Shown here piece by piece: positions 5,594 through 11,504 of a stretch of 11,504 bases of DNA (within the stretch, counting starts at the first letter, position 1; each line of letters begins with the position of its first letter). Source of the stretch: Chloroflexota bacterium (GTDB lineage: Bacteria > Chloroflexota > Dehalococcoidia > Tepidiformales > Tepidiformaceae); NCBI GenBank assembly GCA_963169135.1, contig CAUJEQ010000271.1, positions 1 to 11,504 on the forward strand, written 5' to 3'. A model generated the notes under the pieces. The model saw nothing but the letters and a program-made list of their open reading frames with translations, was not told where the DNA came from and searched no databases. The position numbers and the translations under genes are program-made.

Positions 5594-5623
5594 TTAATAT
5601 GCCCGCCGACCGGGTGTTGTCAA
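5594..5623 (-). promoter_or_regulatory. Promoter of the toxin-antitoxin-chaperone operon
   Basis: The minus strand has a perfect -35 box TTGACA (5623-5618), an 18-bp spacer and TATTAA (5599-5594). The predicted start of transcription is near 5587, at the edge of the operator repeat. It is among the best sigma70-like matches in the window. Confidence 0.65.
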
Positions 5624-5693
5624 GGCTGCCGCACCTCTGCGTGTCACCGAGGGCACGCGCTCGCGCCCTTGCTGGCGCACCAGAAGGAATTCT

Positions 5694-6110
5694 ATGCCGG
5701 ACCGGTCGCGCGCCGTCGTCGGCTTCCGGCTCAATACGGGCGGCTTCCGAGTAGTCCTTTCTCAACTGGGAAACGTCCCCTCGACCCTGAAGACCGCCAC
5801 CGACGGCGACCGCCGCCCCATCTACCAGCAGGTCACCGACCGGATCGTTGCCGCCTTCGAACGCGGCGGCATATCGGTGAGTGCGCCAGGTGGACGGCCC
5901 GGCCAGAGGCTCGTCGCGAGCCCGGATGCAGGCGAGCGCCACGTCGAAAGGCGACGTTACGCGCTGATCACGGTCTACGAGGTGCCGCCGCAGGAGGGAA
6001 CCACCTCCTCGTGCAGGATCTCGGCGGCCGAATCGGCAGACCGTCTGCCGAAAGGCCCCGATCCAGGAAGACGCCGGTCGCCCGCTCAGCTCCAGCTCCG
6101 CCGCGAGTAG
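5694..6110 (+). CDS. Unknown 138-residue protein
   Basis: No family was recognised. Residues 1-60 look like a folded start (VVGFRLNTGGFRVVLSQLG, then an amphipathic helix RPIYQQVTDRIVAAFERGG). The second half is basic and Pro/Gly/Ser-rich, with RRYALITVYEVP near residue 87. There is no signal peptide or membrane segment. AGAAGGA lies 5 nt before the ATG. It is transcribed away from the toxin operon and is followed 29 bp later by another unknown gene, so the two probably form a pair. Long open frames on the opposite strand and in another plus frame cover the same bases but lack a ribosome site, so I prefer this frame with moderate confidence. Confidence 0.55.
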   Translation: MPDRSRAVVGFRLNTGGFRVVLSQLGNVPSTLKTATDGDRRPIYQQVTDRIVAAFERGGISVSAPGGRPGQRLVASPDAGERHVERRRYALITVYEVPPQEGTTSSCRISAAESADRLPKGPDPGRRRSPAQLQLRRE

Positions 6111-6139
6111 GCCTCCTCCACAGCCGAGGAGGCCACCCA

Positions 6140-6430
6140 ATGAGCCGCGACCCGACGAACCTGATCGGCGCCGTCGCCACATACAACGGCACCGGGCACC
6201 CGCACCTGCGCGGCCACACCGTGCGCGTGTTCAGGGTGATTCGGCGCCCCGGAGGTGATCCCGACGCCGGGAGGGTGATCTACAAGAACGACGAGTTGGC
6301 CGCCGTCGGTGGCGTCAACGAAGACGACGTCATTGAGGTCCACGTCTGGTTGCCGACGTACCGGCGCTTCGGGTTCGTCCAGAACGACGTGCGGCTTGGG
6401 GATCTTCACGACCTGCGCGAGAAGCCGTAA
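6140..6430 (+). CDS. Unknown 96-residue protein
   Basis: No family was recognised. The protein reads as a compact, mostly beta domain (LRGHTVRVFRVIRRP, GRVIYKNDELAAVGG, DDVIEVHVWLP, RRFGFVQNDVRLGDLHDL), perhaps an SH3-like barrel; that is a guess from the strand pattern. GAGGAGG lies 7 nt before the ATG, an excellent ribosome site that decides this start over a longer in-frame reading from 5669. No signal peptide. It is probably co-transcribed with the preceding unknown gene and is followed by a strong hairpin at 6468-6495. Confidence 0.75.
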   Translation: MSRDPTNLIGAVATYNGTGHPHLRGHTVRVFRVIRRPGGDPDAGRVIYKNDELAAVGGVNEDDVIEVHVWLPTYRRFGFVQNDVRLGDLHDLREKP

Positions 6431-6467
6431 CTGGTGCGGCGAGAATGCAGCGGCAACCCCGCCGTCC

Positions 6468-6495
6468 AGCCCCGACACCGAATGGTGTCGGGGCT
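6468..6495 (+). terminator. 12-bp perfect hairpin after the unknown gene pair
   Basis: Arms agccccgacacc (6468-6479) and ggtgtcggggct (6484-6495) pair perfectly around a 4-nt loop. No T run follows, so it is either a non-canonical terminator or an mRNA-stabilising hairpin. It sits 38 bp after the stop codon and 145 bp before the next gene, as expected for a transcript end. Confidence 0.6.
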
Positions 6496-6598
6496 AGGAC
6501 AGGTCCTCCGACCTCGCCCCCCATTGGTGGTGGAGGGCCGGGGAGTCGCTCGCTGGCGTGGCGACGCGGACCGCATCGCTGCGCACCTTGCCGCGTAG

Positions 6599-6604
6599 TA
6601 TACT
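6599..6604 (+). promoter_or_regulatory. -10 box for the Ntn hydrolase gene
   Basis: TATACT matches the -10 consensus at five of six positions and lies in a small AT-rich patch 36 bp before the chosen ATG. No convincing -35 is present at 16-18 bp, so an activator or a different sigma factor may be involved. Confidence 0.4.
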
Positions 6605-6640
6605 TCGGCCCGATGCGTGCGCAAGATCGAGGAAAGCTGC

Positions 6641-7459
6641 ATGACGACGTTGATTTGCTGGGTCGGGGTGGACAGCAGGGGACCGACGTCGGCGTACCTC
6701 GCCAGCGACAGCAGGATCTCCTGGGACAGCGCAACGGGCTGGAACCACGGCCAGAAGCTCTTCGCAGCGCGCACGCGACCCGAGGTATTTGGATACTGTG
6801 GCGATGTCGTCTTCCCCTCCAGCGTGCTGAGCCAAGTCGTCCAGATGATCGACTCGGGTCTGCTGTATGACAAGAATGCTGGACCCGAGCTACGCCTAGC
6901 AGTTCTAGAGAAGCTGGTTCGAGCGGGCCTCAACGCTTATCCAGCGAAGTTCCGCAATTCGTTCTCGGTTCTGTACTGCCTCCGAAGCACTGAGGGTAAG
7001 ACACCCGCGACCTTCCACATTGCCCAGATCGACTGGAGCGCCTCTTCAGGTTGGGAAACGCGGTGGCTAGACGTGCCCGACTCGTCCGGACTGCTCGTTG
7101 CTCTCGGGTCCGGCGGGAACTTGGCAAGGAAGTGGAATGACGTGTGGAAGACGTCGGACGCAGGAGGCACGAGTCGAGCCGTGTTCTCCGGCTTCTGCGA
7201 TCATCTTCGCTCCGGCGGGGACCCGAGGACGGGCGGTCCGCCACAGCTTGTCGGGATGTACCGTAAGGGACCCGCGAAAACCTTCGGCATCGTAAGCGAG
7301 AGAGGGCTCACACTTCTCGGGCTGCCCATTCCGGATCCCGACATCGCCGTAGATGTGGAATGGCGAAATGAACTCTTCGAGATATGCGATCCGAGGACGA
7401 GTCGGCGCACTGCTGATGCCCAGGTTCACGCCAGACCCGGCTCGCTAGGGCGACCATAG
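6641..7459 (+). CDS. Proteasome/HslV-like Ntn hydrolase
   Basis: The product has 272 residues and begins Met-Thr-Thr-Leu-Ile, as HslV begins Met-Thr-Thr. Removing Met would expose a nucleophilic Thr. Other proteasome-fold marks follow in order: ASDSR with Asp23, QKLFA with Lys39 (16 residues apart, as Asp17 and Lys33 in proteasome beta subunits), VFGYCGD (49-55) like the HslV second strand pair, a helix (60-72), and LVALGSGGN (152-160) matching the conserved GSGG turn. HslV has about 175 residues; this protein is longer, with an extra C-terminal part that continues to 272. GAGGAA lies 6 nt before the ATG, which favours this start over an upstream GTG at 6617. No HslU-like ATPase is in the window. 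The exact substrate is unknown. Confidence 0.75.
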   Translation: MTTLICWVGVDSRGPTSAYLASDSRISWDSATGWNHGQKLFAARTRPEVFGYCGDVVFPSSVLSQVVQMIDSGLLYDKNAGPELRLAVLEKLVRAGLNAYPAKFRNSFSVLYCLRSTEGKTPATFHIAQIDWSASSGWETRWLDVPDSSGLLVALGSGGNLARKWNDVWKTSDAGGTSRAVFSGFCDHLRSGGDPRTGGPPQLVGMYRKGPAKTFGIVSERGLTLLGLPIPDPDIAVDVEWRNELFEICDPRTSRRTADAQVHARPGSLGRP

Positions 7460-7594
7460 GGCCCGGACCGGCGCTGCGCCGCGTTATTCCTGGCCCCCTC
7501 CGGCACCCGATGTGGGCTGCGCTCGGCGTGCATCGCCGCAGATCGACCGCTCGGCTGCTCAGATCCCCGCCTTTCCGGGTAGTTGCCGTGGAGT

Positions 7595-7620
7595 CCGCCG
7601 ACACCTGATGACCTCGGCGG
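7595..7620 (+). promoter_or_regulatory. Inverted repeat upstream of the RHH-ParB pair
   Basis: Arms ccgccga (7595-7601) and tcggcgg (7614-7620) flank 12 bp, ending 19 bp before the ribbon-helix-helix start. It could be an operator for that protein or a hairpin in the leader. The remainder of the 180-bp gap (7460-7594) shows no clear promoter. Confidence 0.35.
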
Positions 7621-7639
7621 CTCCCCAGGAGCCCGGAAG

Positions 7640-7840
7640 ATGCGCACCAAGGCCGACAAGACTCTCACCTACGTTACGCTCGCGCCCAGCGTCAAGCGCC
7701 AAGCGAAGATGGCCGCCGCCCGTCTCGGGATCAGCCTCTCCGATTATGTCGGCAGGCTCATCGAGGCGGACGCGAAGGCCACGGGCCTCGCCGACCTCGT
7801 CGCCGACAAGCAGGAGGAGAGCGCCGATGGCCGCGCGTGA
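7640..7840 (+). CDS. Small ribbon-helix-helix protein
   Basis: The product has 66 residues. Residues 8-45 fit a ribbon-helix-helix fold: strand TLTYVTLAP, helix A SVKRQAKMAAARLG, turn IS, helix B LSDYVGRLIEADAK. The tail is acidic. Such proteins bind operator DNA as dimers, and here the gene overlaps the ParB-like gene by 14 bp, suggesting a regulator or partition partner of it. AGGAG lies 8 nt before ATG 7640, which favours this start over an upstream in-frame codon at 7583. Confidence 0.75.
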   Translation: MRTKADKTLTYVTLAPSVKRQAKMAAARLGISLSDYVGRLIEADAKATGLADLVADKQEESADGRA

Positions 7841-9404
7841 CCCCAAGACCGGCAATCAGCGCCGCCCGTCGCGGTCAAGGAGCACTCCGGCCACGAAGAA
7901 GGCGCGGGCCATCGCGACCGACGCACTGCCGGACACCAGCACCGAGCCCGGCGCCGGACCGGCCGACGTTCGGGCGAGCGAGCCCCCGGTGGACGAGGCG
8001 CACGTCGAGCCCGAAGTCCCGACGGTGTCGGCGGAGCCGGACGCGGAGCCCGGTCCGGATCCGGGAACCGAGACCACGCCGGTCGAGCAGCCGACAACGG
8101 AGGAGCCCACGTCCGCCGAGTTGGCCGACGAAGGCGCCGAAGTGCCCGTCACCGGCACCGAGGAGATCCGCCTCGTCGGCGACCTCAAGCCCAACGCGAT
8201 CAACGCGAGGGTCTTCAAGCAGTCACTGTCCGAGGCCGGACTCGGCGAGCTGGCGAACGACATCGCCGTGCGCGGCCTCCGCTATCCCATCGACGTCACC
8301 ACTGACGGCGTGATCCTCGACGGCGAACGCCGGTGGCGCGCCATCCGGTCGCTCGGCTGGACCCACGTGAAGGTGGTCGTCCGTCCCGGTGTCGAGAGCG
8401 CGGAGGACATCGAGCGGTACATCCTCCAGGCGTACTCGACCGTTCGCGACGCCACCGTGGAGGAGCGGGTCGGCGTCTACCGGCTCGCTCGCGAGGTGCT
8501 CGCCCGCGACCACGGGCGCCCGGCGCATCGACCGCCGAAGAAGGGTGGACGTTCCGGGGACTCTTCCTGGCCGAAGGAGAAGGTCTGGGGCGAGGCCGCG
8601 AAGCGTGCAGGATTCAGCTCGTTCAAGGTCGCCGACAAGGCCGTGGCCGTGTTCCGCAAGGCCAGCAAGGAGATCCGGACGCGCGTGAACTCCGGCGAGC
8701 TGTCGATCAGTGCGGCGTATGACGCCCTCTCCAGCCGCGAGCCGAAGGCGAAGAGCCGTCCGGCGATCGAGGCCAGCACGACGACGACGACCGCCACCGT
8801 GACGAGCACGACGCTGGAGCCACCGGACGAGCAGGTGCAGGTGGTCGACAGCGGCGCCCACATGACGGCCGCCCCGGAGGCTGGAGCCACCAGCTCCGAC
8901 CCCGTGACCGATGGCGCGGCGTCCGCCCACACCAACGCGATCGCGCCCGGCGCCAGCGAGCCCGAGGGCTGCGAGCAGATGCCCATCGTCACCGCCGTGC
9001 GCGCGGCGGCCGATTCGCCCGTCGGAGCCGTGCAACCCGTCGAGCACAAGGACGGCGACGACACCAGCGCGAACGCCAGTTCGGGCGAGAACGACGTCGA
9101 CAACAACATCCAGGCGGCCTGGCACCTGCTGATGGGCGCCGTCAGGAAGCCGACCACGGCCCGGCGGTTCATCGGCGCGATGGCGGCTCGTGCCGAGCTG
9201 GACGTATGGGTCGAGTCGGATGACCTCGCCGACGACCTGCGTGATCTTGGTGCCCACCTTCGCGAGCGACTTGGGGGGCTCGCGGTCGAGAACTACGGGC
9301 GCGCCTCCGCCCTGCTCGACAGCTTGATCGAGGAACTGCGCAACGCAGTCGCCGCCCACCGGCCGGACGGCGAGTCCGAGAGCCCCGAGGCCCTCGACGA
9401 GTAG
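7827..9404 (+). CDS. ParB/Spo0J-like protein
   Basis: The product has 525 residues. Residues 1-112 are a disordered, acidic Pro/Glu/Thr-rich region after a basic start. Residues about 115-187 are a ParB N-terminal domain (VGDLKPNAINARVF, then ILDGERRWRAIRSLGW). GERR (166-169) is the conserved nucleotide-contact motif of ParB CTPases. Residues about 195-305 are helical and probably the DNA-binding part. A Thr/Ala-rich linker (306-445) leads to a helical C-terminal domain (about 450-515), perhaps for dimerisation. AGGAGG lies 9 nt before the ATG. No ParA ATPase or clear parS repeat is visible, so it may act in element maintenance or as a transcriptional regulator like KorB. It is much longer than typical ParB proteins (about 300 residues). 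Confidence 0.8.
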   Translation: MAARDPKTGNQRRPSRSRSTPATKKARAIATDALPDTSTEPGAGPADVRASEPPVDEAHVEPEVPTVSAEPDAEPGPDPGTETTPVEQPTTEEPTSAELADEGAEVPVTGTEEIRLVGDLKPNAINARVFKQSLSEAGLGELANDIAVRGLRYPIDVTTDGVILDGERRWRAIRSLGWTHVKVVVRPGVESAEDIERYILQAYSTVRDATVEERVGVYRLAREVLARDHGRPAHRPPKKGGRSGDSSWPKEKVWGEAAKRAGFSSFKVADKAVAVFRKASKEIRTRVNSGELSISAAYDALSSREPKAKSRPAIEASTTTTTATVTSTTLEPPDEQVQVVDSGAHMTAAPEAGATSSDPVTDGAASAHTNAIAPGASEPEGCEQMPIVTAVRAAADSPVGAVQPVEHKDGDDTSANASSGENDVDNNIQAAWHLLMGAVRKPTTARRFIGAMAARAELDVWVESDDLADDLRDLGAHLRERLGGLAVENYGRASALLDSLIEELRNAVAAHRPDGESESPEALDE

Positions 9405-9436
9405 CCAACTCCCGCCGTCCTTCTCGCGCCCCCACC

Positions 9437-9465
9437 AAGCCGCCCCAGCCCCTCCCGGGCGGCTT
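9437..9465 (+). terminator. Hairpin terminator after the ParB-like gene
   Basis: Arms aagccgccc (9437-9445) and gggcggctt (9457-9465) form a 9-bp stem, located 33 bp after the stop codon. There is no T run beyond tt. The rest of the 244-bp gap (9405-9648) is C-rich and shows no other clear signal apart from a ribosome site at its end. Confidence 0.55.
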
Positions 9466-9648
9466 CGCGCCCTCGACGGCCCCACGGCATCCCGACCGCA
9501 CTACATCTCGCCCCAGCGCGGCCCCGGGCAGGTCTGGCTACCAGCTCCGCCCTTTGCCACGAAGCAGTGGTGCGTCCCCATCTCGCTGAAGGCAATCCGC
9601 GCCCGATCCGGTAGGACACCTATCGGCCGCCTCCAAGTGGAGGACAAG

Positions 9649-10020
9649 ATGAACAAGATCGTGCTTGCTGGCACCTACTTGAACGGCCCGCCCGACCCTC
9701 GCGTGGAGCAGCTCGCCCGCTGGCTCCGGCGCCAAGCCGACGCGCCCGGCCTGCTCGAAGCTGCCGCTGACGCGATCGGTTTCGACGCACTCGTGCTCGA
9801 CCGTGGCGATGCGGTCGACCGCGTTCGGCGTGTAGGTAGCGCGCTGGTCTTCGAAATCGGGAAGCTCCCACGGGCGTGCGGGGACTCGCGCCGACGCACC
9901 TGCATCACGATGGCAATTCGGGTGTTGGAAGACGTGCTTCACGCCGTGAAGAAGGCGGAGTTGCGGCGAGCCATAGGAGACGCGCTGACGGGGCGAGTGG
10001 ACCAGGACGACCTGCGGTGA
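9649..10020 (+). CDS. Unknown 123-residue protein
   Basis: No family was recognised. The protein is mostly helical, with an amphipathic start (VEQLARWLRRQADAPGLLEAAADAIGFDALVL) and a second helical part (ITMAIRVLEDVLHAVKKAELRRAIGDAL). There is no signal peptide or membrane segment. GGAGG lies 5 nt before the ATG; a GTG at 9637 would add four residues but overlaps that ribosome site. It stands alone and converges with the Sel1 lipoprotein gene. A 189-codon open frame opposite it lacks comparable signals. Confidence 0.6.
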   Translation: MNKIVLAGTYLNGPPDPRVEQLARWLRRQADAPGLLEAAADAIGFDALVLDRGDAVDRVRRVGSALVFEIGKLPRACGDSRRRTCITMAIRVLEDVLHAVKKAELRRAIGDALTGRVDQDDLR

Positions 10021-10107
10021 GTCGCGAAGCGTGATGAGCCCAAGCTCCGCCACGTTCGGGATCGGTCGTGCAGTCTTGGTCGCTCCGGACAGGTAATCGT
10101 CAGGCAC

Positions 10108-11124
10108 CTAATTGCCGATGACGACCCGCCTCGTCGCGACCTCGATGCGGAGGCGCTCACGAACGACCTGCCCAGGATCCGCGCTGACCGGACTCACGTG
10201 CATCTGGCCGGTCTGCACGCCCTCGGCATCGAGCATCTTCGCGACGGCCATACCGTTGTGCTGGGGCGACCAGCCTTCCGGAAGCTCGATCGTCAGGTGG
10301 CACATCCGCTTGTCACGGAACGGCTCGTCGCACTTCACCGTCCTGAGCCTGAAGTTGGGGGCAAGCTCGGGTTGTACGACCCACTCGATGCCCTCGAACT
10401 TCGACGCGACGGCCCCAGCGGAGCCTTGGCCAGCACCGGATGGAGCACCCGCGAGCTTGCCCTTCAACCCCGCGATCTGCGCCTGCTCCCGAATGATCGC
10501 GCGCCGCGTCTTCGCAAGGTTGCACACCTCCTGCGGCTCGCCGAGGCCGCAGGCCCGTTCGAGGAGGGTAGTGCCCGCCTCGGCGTCCGCCGGAACGCCT
10601 TCGCCATCGAAGAGCATGAGGCCCGCTTGCGTGCAGGACTTGGCGTGGTTGTGCTCGCAAGCCTTGACGAATGCAGTAACAGCGCGCTGAAGGTCCTTTG
10701 GACCACCTTCCCCCTTCGCGAACGTGACACCCAGGTTGAAGCAGGCGGCACCGTTCCCCAGATCGCACAGCTTGGCGGTGGCGCCGAGCTGCTTTCGCTC
10801 GTCGCCCGCCTTCTCGGCGGCCTCCAACACCCGCAGGCACGCATCCCGATCGTCCGCCATGCAGGCGGTCACGTCCCTATCGGTTGCGTCGCTTCCATGA
10901 ACCTCTGGCGCCGCCGTCTCGCCCTTCGGCTTGTCTTGCACCGTCGCGGCGGGCTGCGCCGGGCTCGTTTTACTTGTATCAGCGACGGCCTCGGACTTGG
11001 CCCCCGCCGCCGCATCGCCCTGTTTGCTGCACCCCGTCGTCGCGAGAACGGCGACCACTGCGAACACGACGGTGGCGCTCCTGGCCCCGCCACCGCCTTC
11101 TCGAACGCGCTCCAACTGCCTCAC
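10108..11124 (-). CDS. Lipoprotein with Sel1-like repeats
   Basis: The product has 338 residues. A signal peptide with basic start and hydrophobic core ends at a lipobox-like LATTGC (Cys32), so it is probably an envelope lipoprotein. Residues 33-80 are an Ala/Thr/Pro linker. Residues about 88-205 contain Sel1/TPR-like repeats, with the typical CFNLGVTFAKGEGGPKDLQ and AGLMLFDGEGVPADAEA patterns and regularly spaced cysteines; these helical repeats usually mediate protein binding. Residues about 240-338 form an unassigned beta-rich domain. The start is GTG 11124, with AGGGGG 6 nt upstream. It is transcribed divergently from the XRE gene. The partner and role are unknown; it could also be a host-type envelope protein carried as cargo. 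Confidence 0.75.
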   Translation of the reverse strand: MRQLERVREGGGGARSATVVFAVVAVLATTGCSKQGDAAAGAKSEAVADTSKTSPAQPAATVQDKPKGETAAPEVHGSDATDRDVTACMADDRDACLRVLEAAEKAGDERKQLGATAKLCDLGNGAACFNLGVTFAKGEGGPKDLQRAVTAFVKACEHNHAKSCTQAGLMLFDGEGVPADAEAGTTLLERACGLGEPQEVCNLAKTRRAIIREQAQIAGLKGKLAGAPSGAGQGSAGAVASKFEGIEWVVQPELAPNFRLRTVKCDEPFRDKRMCHLTIELPEGWSPQHNGMAVAKMLDAEGVQTGQMHVSPVSADPGQVVRERLRIEVATRRVVIGN

Positions 11125-11167
11125 GTTCTACCCCCTGATGGCCCCGGCGCCGGAGCTTCGTCCAGTC

Positions 11168-11201
11168 TGCACAACGCGTCAAGCGTGATGCACAACGTGT
11201 C
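11168..11201. promoter_or_regulatory. Direct repeats between the divergent lipoprotein and XRE genes
   Basis: tgcacaacgcgtc (11168-11180) and tgcacaacgtgtc (11189-11201) differ at one of 13 positions and start 21 bp apart, two helical turns. That spacing suits two protein dimers bound on the same DNA face. The likeliest binder is the adjacent XRE regulator. No clear -35/-10 pair was found nearby. Confidence 0.5.
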
Positions 11202-11239
11202 GTGGTCGAACTGCCCGTCCCCAAACAGGATGGGCCATC

Positions 11240-11389
11240 ATGCCCCGTGTCACGGCCAGCGACCGCCAACTCCACGAAGCCGTCGGCGAGCAGATCCGGC
11301 GGGCGCGGCGGCAACGCGGCATGTCGCAGGAACAACTCGCGGAAGCCCTGAGCGTCTCGGCCGTAGGGTGTTCCCGTTCGCGAGGTTGA
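11240..11389 (+). pseudogene. XRE-family regulator, interrupted after the first helices
   Basis: The readable product is 49 residues. Residues 11-41 are the start of an XRE helix-turn-helix (LHEAVGEQIRRARRQRGMSQ followed by EQLAEALSVSA). XRE domains continue with a recognition helix and a further helix, but here the similarity ends at about residue 42 and the frame closes at TGA 11387-11389. The break coincides with GTGTT at 11368, the apparent 5' end of a group II intron. AGGA lies 9 nt before the ATG. If the intron splices, a full regulator could still be made, so this may be an interrupted gene and not a dead one. Confidence 0.6.
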
Positions 11390-11504
11390 CACCGGCCGGG
11401 GTAGAAAACCCCCGCCGAGGAGATCGGCGAGAGGACGTTCGGAGTGGCAAGGCAGATGAAGAGCGGGGACGCGACGCCGCCGGCGGACGCGAAGCAGGAG
11501 GCGG
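11368..11504 (+). mobile_element. Group II intron, 5' end (continues beyond window)
   Basis: The XRE similarity stops here and a stretch of structured DNA begins. GTGTT at 11368 fits the group II start GUGYG at four of five positions. ggtgt (11367-11371) can pair with acacc (11389-11393), followed by two stacked hairpins: gggg/cccc (11398-11401, 11409-11412) and cgccga/tcggcg (11413-11418, 11424-11429). A coding start near 11456 resembles the beginnings of intron-encoded reverse transcriptases as I remember them. No catalytic domain is in the window, so this is recognition from its start only. Confidence 0.45.
11456..11504 (+). CDS. Start of putative intron-encoded reverse transcriptase (partial)
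   Basis: Sixteen codons beginning MKSGDATPPADAKQEA and running off the window. The ADAKQEA stretch resembles the N-termini of some group II intron reverse transcriptases/maturases. AAGG is only 3 nt from the ATG, so the start is uncertain; another frame through this stretch is also open to the window end. Confidence 0.35.
   Translation, partial: MKSGDATPPADAKQEA

Larger units (their letters stand above)
98..11504. mobile_element. Integrative element (left end; right end outside window)
   Basis: The left boundary is the partial tRNA-Gly at 98-141. The content fits an accessory element: a toxin-antitoxin-chaperone operon, a ParB-like gene with a small ribbon-helix-helix partner, several unknown genes, an XRE regulator and an apparent group II intron insertion. 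There is no housekeeping gene. No integrase, relaxase, conjugation or phage structural gene is visible here, so whether it is an ICE, a mobilizable island or a prophage-like element cannot be decided. The extent to the window end is inferred. Confidence 0.6.

Noticed and set aside
5556..6182. A 208-codon open frame on the minus strand upstream of the toxin, ending MARTQVWVQEGR.
   Set aside because: It runs over the TAC promoter and operator and opposes two plus-strand genes with better ribosome sites. Its composition is Gly/Arg-rich, typical of a shadow frame.
8223..9485. A 420-codon open frame on the minus strand.
   Set aside because: It is antisense to the ParB-like gene and shows no domain or ribosome site.
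9538..10107. A 189-codon open frame opposite the 9649-10020 gene.
   Set aside because: The plus-strand frame has a strong, well-spaced ribosome site and more natural residue composition. I could not exclude the minus frame completely.
1..11504. CRISPR array, rRNA operon or insertion sequence with terminal repeats.
   Set aside because: No regularly spaced repeats, no rRNA sequence and no transposase gene were seen.

Overview
The window is GC-rich and densely coded. Two predicted lipoproteins, one with a thrombospondin type 3 calcium-binding repeat in an Asp/Gly/Pro-rich chain and one with Sel1-like repeats, suggest a myxobacterium-type host (Myxococcota/Polyangia). That placement is inference from style, not from a marker gene. 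Nearly all of the window appears to be the left end of an integrative element. At 98-141, minus strand, lies the 3' half of a tRNA-Gly(CCC) gene (anticodon loop, variable loop, T arm, acceptor strand). It stops exactly at the 5' edge of the anticodon loop and is followed by its terminator (67-96). I read bases 1-97 as chromosome and everything to the right as element. The integrase and the other end are outside the window.

Layout from left to right. A leaderless-looking ribbon-helix-helix gene and a TSP3 lipoprotein (266-1135, minus) come first. A four-gene minus-strand operon follows (3910-1304): a ubiquitin-like/E2 fusion, a JAB-peptidase/E1 fusion, a DUF2188 protein and an unknown 89-residue protein. 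Upstream of it is a tightly overlapped toxin-antitoxin-chaperone operon (5548-4174, minus) made of a RelE/HigB-like toxin, a HigA-like antitoxin with a Trp-containing tail, and a SecB-like chaperone. It has a good promoter and an 18-bp operator candidate at the predicted start of transcription. On the plus strand come two unknown genes (5694-6430), a proteasome/HslV-like Ntn hydrolase (6641-7459), a small ribbon-helix-helix gene overlapping a long ParB-like gene (7640-9404), and an unknown gene (9649-10020). A Sel1-type lipoprotein is on the minus strand (11124-10108). Divergent from it is an XRE regulator whose reading frame breaks at about 11367, where what looks like the 5' end of a group II intron begins.

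How it fits together. The conjugation operon carries E1, E2, Ubl and JAB (deconjugating) activities in just two polypeptides. The same element encodes a proteasome-like protease whose second residue is Thr, as in HslV. Whether the two cooperate is untested; they are on opposite strands with the chaperone-controlled toxin module between them. The toxin module, the ParB-like gene and the tRNA target site look like maintenance functions of a mobile element. The Ubl pathway and the protease are the most likely cargo, possibly defence, by analogy with other bacterial ubiquitin-like systems.
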